Positions 5,919 through 10,379 of a stretch of DNA of 10,379 bases are shown here, piece by piece. The notes under the pieces are model-generated. The model ran no database searches, had not been told where the DNA came from, and saw nothing but the letters and a program-made list of their open reading frames with translations. The stretch lies in contig CANETM010000042.1 of assembly GCA_947441205.1 (NCBI GenBank), positions 1 through 10,379 of the forward strand, read 5' to 3'. The position numbers and the translations under genes were made by a program. Source of the stretch: Bacteroidota bacterium (GTDB taxonomy: Bacteria > Bacteroidota > Bacteroidia > Chitinophagales > Chitinophagaceae). How positions within the stretch are numbered: position 1 is the stretch's first letter; each line of letters starts with the position of its first letter.

Positions 5919-7133
5919 TTAGCTTCTACTTGTTAATAATAAATTCAAATCTGTAAATTTAAGTTGAAACTTTTCACTGATATAAAAATCAGTAAGTGCC
6001 CCTTTGTATAAATAAATACCTTCTCTCAAATGTATTTGCTGCCAAATAATTTCAGATAATCCTCCCATATCTCCAATTTGAATTAACAAGGGCATCAATA
6101 CATTACTAATGGCTTGACTTGCTGTTCGTGCAAAGCCACTTGGAATATTGGGTACACCGTAATGAAGAATATTATGTTTTATAATAATTGGGTTTTCATG
6201 ATTGGTTAATTCACTTGTTTCAAAACAGCCGCCTCTATCAATAGCAACATCAATGATAATACTACCAGGTCGCATTGCCGCAACCATTTCCTCGGTAACA
6301 ACAATGGGAGCTCGTCCGAATTCATTTCTCAAAGCACCTACAGCAACCTCGCAGGTTTTTAATTGCTTAGCTAAAATTTTAGGTTCCAAAACACTTGTCC
6401 AAACTCTTTGTCCTAAATTATTTTGTAGTCTTTGTAACCTTGAAACATTATTATCAAAAACTTTCACACTTGCACCTAATGCCAAGGCATTTCTAGTTGC
6501 AAATTCGCCAATAATATCAGCACCAATAATCACTACTTTGGTCGGAGGTACGCCACTAATACCACCTAATAAAATACCTTTTCCCTGATTAAAATTACTC
6601 AAATATTGCCCAGCTATTAACATCACAGCACTTCCAGCAATTTCACCCATACTTCTTAATATAGGATAGTTTTGATTTTCATCTTTAATATTTTCAATAG
6701 CTAATGCCGTAATTTTTTTAGCCATTAATTTTTCTATCAAATCTTTTTTTAGTGCCGACAAATGCAAAGGAGAAATGATAGTTTGATGCATTTGCAAAAA
6801 AGGCAAATCAGCTTCAACGGGTGGTGCTGTTTTTACCAAAATAGGGCATTTATAAACTTCTTCCTTTTCAAAAACAATCCTAGCGCCTGCTTCAGCATAA
6901 TCATGGTCACTATATCTGCTACCCTCACCCGCGCCTGACTCCACCATTACCTCATGTCCATTTGCCACCAATACACCAACTGCTTCTGGTATCAATCCAA
7001 TTCTATTTTCCTGAAAAGCTATTTCTTTTGGAATACCAATTAATAAAGGTTTGGAGCGATGTGGAATATCTAGCACTTCCTCCTGGGTCTCATAGGAAAA
7101 CGAAGGGTGAATTTGTGGCTTGATGGCACTCAT
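5919..7133 (-). CDS. ald: Alanine dehydrogenase / PNT-family oxidoreductase (Bacteroidota type)
   Basis: A 404-residue cytoplasmic protein of the AlaDH/transhydrogenase family. The characterised reaction is NAD-dependent L-alanine to pyruvate plus ammonia. GIPKEIAFQENRIGLIPEAV is at 33-52 with R44, the equivalent of substrate-binding Arg15. LHLSA at 123-127 carries H124 (His96 in M. tuberculosis). The Rossmann core GVPPTKVVIIGADIIGEF is at 194-211, and IIIDVAIDRGGCFETSELT is at 292-310 with D299. It has about 30 extra N-terminal residues, as I recall for Bacteroidota homologues. By eye, catalytic Lys75 aligns with A103, with K101 aligning to Lys73, and the NAD loop reads GADIIG instead of GAGxxG, so true alanine dehydrogenase activity should not be taken for granted. 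No membrane segments are present, which excludes a full transhydrogenase. It starts 11 nt after tsaE on the same strand and converges with the ABC ATPase gene 24 nt away. Confidence 0.88.
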   Translation of the reverse strand: MSAIKPQIHPSFSYETQEEVLDIPHRSKPLLIGIPKEIAFQENRIGLIPEAVGVLVANGHEVMVESGAGEGSRYSDHDYAEAGARIVFEKEEVYKCPILVKTAPPVEADLPFLQMHQTIISPLHLSALKKDLIEKLMAKKITALAIENIKDENQNYPILRSMGEIAGSAVMLIAGQYLSNFNQGKGILLGGISGVPPTKVVIIGADIIGEFATRNALALGASVKVFDNNVSRLQRLQNNLGQRVWTSVLEPKILAKQLKTCEVAVGALRNEFGRAPIVVTEEMVAAMRPGSIIIDVAIDRGGCFETSELTNHENPIIIKHNILHYGVPNIPSGFARTASQAISNVLMPLLIQIGDMGGLSEIIWQQIHLREGIYLYKGALTDFYISEKFQLKFTDLNLLLTSRS

Positions 7134-7144
7134 AATGAAAATTT

Positions 7145-7555
7145 TTATGAAGTTAGAATAATCCTTCTATGTTCAGGATCTAATATTTCAATTTTAATTT
7201 TTAAAGTGCCCTCTGGCAACAAGGCTTCTGCCTTTTCTGGCCATTCAATAAAACAAATATCTGCTTCATCCATTGCTGCTTCCACACCTGTTCTAATGGC
7301 TTCTGCTTCGTCCTCAAGTCTATACCAATCCATATGATATATTTTTTTGCCATTAGCATAATGCTCATTCATGATGGAAAATGTAGGACTAGCAACCGTT
7401 TCTTCTACACCCATATGCTTACAAATTCGGGCAATTAAAGTGGTTTTTCCAGCTCCCATGGGCGCATAAAATGCCCAAATATACTTATTAGCATTATTTT
7501 TAATAAGACTAGCAACAACTTCGTCTATTTGATCCAATGTATATTCCATTTCCAT
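7145..7555 (-). CDS. tsaE: tRNA t6A37 threonylcarbamoyltransferase complex ATPase TsaE
   Basis: A P-loop ATPase that works with TsaB, TsaD and TsaC/Sua5 to make N6-threonylcarbamoyladenosine at position 37 of ANN-decoding tRNAs. With the ATG at 7555 it has 136 residues, which is normal. Walker A GAGKTT is at 34-39, the family motif TVASPTFSIMNEH at 53-65, HMDWYRLED at 74-82, and IEWPEKAEALLPEG at 103-116 with the conserved E104-W105. The frame is also open to an ATG at 7573, but the family normally begins just before the EYTLDQI segment, and a TATATTTG element at 7560-7567 overlaps that extension. The ATG at 7549 (134 residues) is an equally good start. The alanine dehydrogenase gene follows after 11 nt, so the two are probably cotranscribed. 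Confidence 0.93.
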   Translation of the reverse strand: MEMEYTLDQIDEVVASLIKNNANKYIWAFYAPMGAGKTTLIARICKHMGVEETVASPTFSIMNEHYANGKKIYHMDWYRLEDEAEAIRTGVEAAMDEADICFIEWPEKAEALLPEGTLKIKIEILDPEHRRIILTS

Positions 7556-7559
7556 ACAC

Positions 7560-7567
7560 CAAATATA
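7560..7567 (-). promoter_or_regulatory. Candidate -7 element for tsaE
   Basis: On the minus strand TATATTTG (7567 down to 7560) matches the Bacteroidota -7 consensus exactly. A TTTT at 7590-7587, 19 nt upstream, is at best a poor -33 element. The transcript would start at about 7553-7556, on or next to the ATG at 7555. The tsaE mRNA would then be leaderless, or translation would begin at the ATG at 7549. Confidence 0.35.
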
Positions 7568-7592
7568 AGTCAAGTATCAGAAAGCTAAAAAA

Positions 7593-7620
7593 TTGAAATA
7601 TTAAAAGGGTCGTACCTTTG
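7593..7620 (+). promoter_or_regulatory. Promoter for the copper-type ATPase gene
   Basis: TACCTTTG at 7613-7620 is an exact match to the Bacteroidota -7 element TAnnTTTG. TTG at 7593-7595, 17 nt upstream, serves as the -33 element at the short end of the accepted spacing. The transcript would start near 7627, leaving a leader of about 35 nt before the ATG at 7662. This is the best promoter candidate in the window. Confidence 0.6.
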
Positions 7621-7661
7621 TAGGGTAAAATTGTTTACGACGAATCTCGAAATGTAGTGAT

Positions 7662-9839
7662 ATGGAACATATACAATTAAAAGTTGACGGAATGAGTTGC
7701 ACTAACTGTGCGCTGTCCATACATAAATATTTAGAAAATCAAGGTGTAGTAGAACCTAAAGTGAGTTTCATGGAAGGGGAAGTACAATTTGATTTACCAG
7801 CGGAATTAAAAAAAGAAAAACTGGTAAAAGGAATTTCTAACCTAGGATATAAAGTGCGCGGACAAGAAGAAGCTGCGCCAACAAAAAAATGGTTGGATAA
7901 TAATAAAGATCGCGCATTATTTTGTTTAGTTTTCACCATTCCACTTGTAGCACATATGATACCTGGCTTTCATAAAATACCAGGTATGCACGTATTCATG
8001 AATCCATTTGTACAATTAGGAATGACCATTCCTGTATTTATAGTGGGTATGGGTTATTTTGGTAAAAGTGCATGGAACAGTGTATTCAATGGGATTCCTA
8101 ATATGAATGTTTTAGTCAGTATTGGTGCCATTGCCTCATTCGGTTATAGTATATATGGAACAATCATTGGCAAAGGAATGGAGTTTGCTTATTACGAAAC
8201 GACTGCCACTATTTTAACATTGGTATTTTTTGGTAATTATTTGGAAGACGCCTCTATTGAATCAACACAGCGTGCTTTGAAAGACTTAGTCAAAGCACAA
8301 AAAGTAATGGCTAACATGATTGTGTTTGATGAAAACCACAAAGAAATATTATTTAATGTTGAGAGTGATACCTTAAAAGTGGGTGATTTAGTTTTAATAA
8401 ATTCAGGTGAAACCATTCCAATGGATTGCAAGGTTTTATGGGGTGAAGCTAATGTAAATGAGTCCATTGTAACGGGTGAAAGTGTGCCCGTATTTAGAAA
8501 AATGAATGATATTTTATTAGGAGGAAGTACCATTGAAAACGGAACATTAAAAGCTTATATCACTGCAGTTGGAAATGACACAGTGCTTGCTAACATTTTA
8601 AAAATGGTAAAAGCAGCACAAGGCGAAAAACCACCTGTACAAATATTAGCAGATAAAATTTCAGCCATATTTGTTCCGTTGGTATTGGGTATTGCTTTAT
8701 TGACTTTATTAGGAAACTACTTTTTTGCACACAACGCAACTGGTGATGCAATTGGTTTTGGAGAAAGTATGTTAAGAGCCATCGCGGTATTAGTTATTTC
8801 CTGTCCATGTGCTATGGGACTTGCAACGCCAGCGGCTATTGCAGTTGGATTAGGTAGAGGAGCAAGAAATGGTGTTATTTTTAAAAATGCTAAAAGCTTA
8901 GAAACTTTCAAGGATATTAAACAAGTGGTATTTGATAAAACAGGAACATTAACAACAGGACATTTTGAAATTGCTAAATTTAAAATAACGGATACCAATC
9001 ATTCAAATGGTGCTAATGCTTTGAGCGAACAAGATTTTAAAGCATTGGTTTACGCTTTAGAAAGATATTCAAATCACCCGATTGCAAAATGTATTAGTGG
9101 GTCTTGGAAAACAACTAGTGCCTATAACTGGGCAAAAATTGAGGAGGTTAAAGGCATGGGTATTTTTGCTAAGGATAAGGAAGGAAATGAATATTGGTCA
9201 GGCTCCTTTAAAACACTAAAAGACCAAAATGCAGAAGATGGCCATAATGTTTATATTCAAAAAAATGGAGAGTTGATTGGATGGGTAGATGTTACTGATC
9301 AAATAAGACCTGAAGCTAAAGAAGTAATTGATACCCTTCATAAGCAAGGTATTCATACTATTTTATTAAGTGGTGATAGAAAAGAAAAATGTGAGGCAGT
9401 TGGAAAAGCATTGGGAATTCAAGAAATTATAAGTCAACAAAGCCCTGCCGATAAATTAGAAAAATTAGCATCCCTTACTTCAATAGCACCTACCGCAATG
9501 GTGGGAGATGGTATAAATGATGCACCTGCTTTAGCAAAAGCAACTATTGGTATTTCTCTTAGTAATGCATCCCATATAGCCATACAAAGTGCACAAGTTA
9601 TTTTAATGAACCAAGGTTTGAAAAATTTACCCATGTCATTAGGACTTGGACGACGCACTTATGAAACCATTAAAGAAAACTTAGCTTGGGCATTTTCCTA
9701 TAATATTGTTGCGATTCCAGTTGCTGCCTTAGGTTTTTTAGGCACTTGGGGGCCAACTTACGGTGCCTTAATCATGGGATTAAGTGATGTAGTGCTTGCA
9801 CTCAATTCACTAAGATTATTTAAAAAGAAATTAGTGTAA
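7662..9839 (+). CDS. copA: Copper-type heavy-metal P1B ATPase (CopA-like)
   Basis: A 725-residue inner-membrane pump that probably exports Cu(I) from the cytoplasm. An N-terminal metal-binding domain has GMSCTNC (C13, C16). Eight hydrophobic segments lie near 85-101, 115-133, 147-170, 176-194, 334-352, 370-392, 674-692 and 697-716, the P1B layout. The actuator motif TGES is at 271-274, the TM6 metal site CPC at 381-383, the phosphorylation site DKTGT with D425, the nucleotide-site HP at 472-473, and GDGINDAP at 615-622. Y680-N681 in TM7 agrees with Cu(I) specificity. The TM8 motif, normally MxxSS, reads MGLSD (705-709), with Asp for the second Ser. The gene has its own promoter upstream and diverges from tsaE. 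No copper regulator gene is in the window. Silver transport cannot be excluded. Confidence 0.93.
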   Translation: MEHIQLKVDGMSCTNCALSIHKYLENQGVVEPKVSFMEGEVQFDLPAELKKEKLVKGISNLGYKVRGQEEAAPTKKWLDNNKDRALFCLVFTIPLVAHMIPGFHKIPGMHVFMNPFVQLGMTIPVFIVGMGYFGKSAWNSVFNGIPNMNVLVSIGAIASFGYSIYGTIIGKGMEFAYYETTATILTLVFFGNYLEDASIESTQRALKDLVKAQKVMANMIVFDENHKEILFNVESDTLKVGDLVLINSGETIPMDCKVLWGEANVNESIVTGESVPVFRKMNDILLGGSTIENGTLKAYITAVGNDTVLANILKMVKAAQGEKPPVQILADKISAIFVPLVLGIALLTLLGNYFFAHNATGDAIGFGESMLRAIAVLVISCPCAMGLATPAAIAVGLGRGARNGVIFKNAKSLETFKDIKQVVFDKTGTLTTGHFEIAKFKITDTNHSNGANALSEQDFKALVYALERYSNHPIAKCISGSWKTTSAYNWAKIEEVKGMGIFAKDKEGNEYWSGSFKTLKDQNAEDGHNVYIQKNGELIGWVDVTDQIRPEAKEVIDTLHKQGIHTILLSGDRKEKCEAVGKALGIQEIISQQSPADKLEKLASLTSIAPTAMVGDGINDAPALAKATIGISLSNASHIAIQSAQVILMNQGLKNLPMSLGLGRRTYETIKENLAWAFSYNIVAIPVAALGFLGTWGPTYGALIMGLSDVVLALNSLRLFKKKLV

Positions 9840-9846
9840 TTAATAG

Positions 9847-10379
9847 TTGAAATCAGCGCAATCCATATTAAATAAATATTGGGGCTATGAAAATTTTAGG
9901 CCGCAGCAATTAAATATTATTAATGCTGTACTTGAAAAAAAAGACACCCTTGCCTTACTTCCAACGGGTGCAGGAAAGTCATTATGTTTTCAAATCCCTA
10001 CCCTATGTGAAGACGGCATTTGCTTAGTCATTAGTCCACTTATAGCACTCATGCAGGATCAAGTAAATGATTTGCAATCAAAAAACATTTCCGCAATTGC
10101 ATTAGGTGGACAATTAAGTGAGGAAGCTCAAGCCGAAGTCATGGCGGCTGCGATACGCGGGAAATATAAATTTATTTATTGTTCCCCTGAAAAGTTAGCT
10201 CAAAAACAATTTCAAGACGCTCTTAGGCAAATTAAAATAACATTATTTGCAATTGACGAAGCACATTGTATTTCACAATGGGGCCATGACTTTCGTCCTC
10301 AGTACAGAAAATTGAATGTACTTAAACAGCTTTTTCCAACTGTACCCATTTTAGCTATGACAGCTTCTGCTATCCCCGT
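9847..10379 (+). CDS. recQ: ATP-dependent DNA helicase RecQ, N-terminal part (cut by window end)
   Basis: The first 177 codons of a superfamily 2 DNA helicase that unwinds DNA 3' to 5' in recombination and repair, translated by hand. Motif 0 YWGYENFRPQQ is at 11-21, Walker A TGAGKS at 40-45, motif Ia ISPLIALMQDQV at 62-73, and DEAHCISQWGHDFRP at 137-151 combines the DEAH box with the aromatic-rich loop typical of RecQ. Motif III reads TASA (172-175), where TATA is more usual. The second RecA domain, zinc-binding region and HRDC domain would lie beyond the edge. The likely start is TTG at 9847, since TAG lies immediately upstream in frame and no ATG occurs before motif 0. The gene begins 7 nt after the ATPase stop codon with no visible terminator, so it may be read through from that gene. 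Confidence 0.92.
   Translation, partial: MKSAQSILNKYWGYENFRPQQLNIINAVLEKKDTLALLPTGAGKSLCFQIPTLCEDGICLVISPLIALMQDQVNDLQSKNISAIALGGQLSEEAQAEVMAAAIRGKYKFIYCSPEKLAQKQFQDALRQIKITLFAIDEAHCISQWGHDFRPQYRKLNVLKQLFPTVPILAMTASAIP

Noticed and set aside
5893..5919. Possible bidirectional terminator hairpin between the converging ABC ATPase and alanine dehydrogenase genes (AAATTAAAA pairing with TTTTTATTT around a 9-nt loop).
   Set aside because: The stem has only A-T pairs and one T-T mismatch, so it would be very unstable, and such pairings are common by chance in sequence this AT-rich.
6202..6588. Open frame of 128 codons on the plus strand inside the alanine dehydrogenase gene.
   Set aside because: It is antisense to strongly conserved motifs of the dehydrogenase and its translation resembles no protein family; the same applies to the other antisense frames within lpx genes and copA.
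7107..7337. Plus-strand frame across the tsaE/alanine dehydrogenase junction.
   Set aside because: Antisense to both genes, with no recognisable domain and no promoter.
7652..7657. ATG-TAG start-stop mini-ORF just before the copper ATPase start, as a translational control element.
   Set aside because: It is one codon long, has no ribosome-binding context, and can arise by chance.

Overview
The window is an AT-rich, gene-dense stretch of bacterial chromosome, most likely from a Bacteroidota species (perhaps near Chitinophagaceae/Sphingobacteriia; the exact family is a guess). Three things point there: an LpxC-FabZ fusion protein, several TAnnTTTG-type -7 promoter elements, and the lack of Shine-Dalgarno sequences in front of the genes. 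Lipid A genes show an outer membrane. I see no rRNA, tRNA, CRISPR array, insertion sequence or prophage, and no gene-free stretch longer than about 125 bases.

Layout. (1) Positions 1-557, minus strand: the N-terminal part of a PhnP-like metallo-beta-lactamase-fold hydrolase, cut by the window edge, preceded by a 90-residue protein of unknown function. (2) Positions 680-5894, plus strand: a tight run of five genes. They are an HD-domain phosphohydrolase, lpxD, the lpxC-fabZ fusion, lpxA and an ABC-type ATPase with no permease nearby. The lpx genes cover UDP-GlcNAc O-acylation (LpxA), deacetylation (LpxC) and N-acylation (LpxD). The fused FabZ domain draws on the same 3-hydroxyacyl-ACP pool for fatty acid elongation, so the locus brings together both uses of that pool. 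(3) Positions 5919-7555, minus strand: tsaE (tRNA t6A synthesis ATPase) followed by an alanine dehydrogenase-family gene, convergent with group 2. (4) Positions 7662-10379, plus strand: a copper-type P1B ATPase, then 7 nt later the N-terminal half of a RecQ helicase cut by the window end. Groups 3 and 4 diverge from a roughly 100-nt region holding two back-to-back promoter candidates.

Most of this is ordinary housekeeping DNA and I see no obvious new defence or mobile system. The points most worth a second look are sequence variants inside familiar families. The ABC ATPase lacks the usual Q-loop glutamine and H-loop histidine. The alanine dehydrogenase has Ala where the catalytic Lys of characterised enzymes should fall, and Asp within its GxGxxG loop. 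The copper ATPase has Asp for a conserved TM8 Ser. Both genes cut by the window edges appear to start at TTG. All alignments were made by eye from memory of the families.
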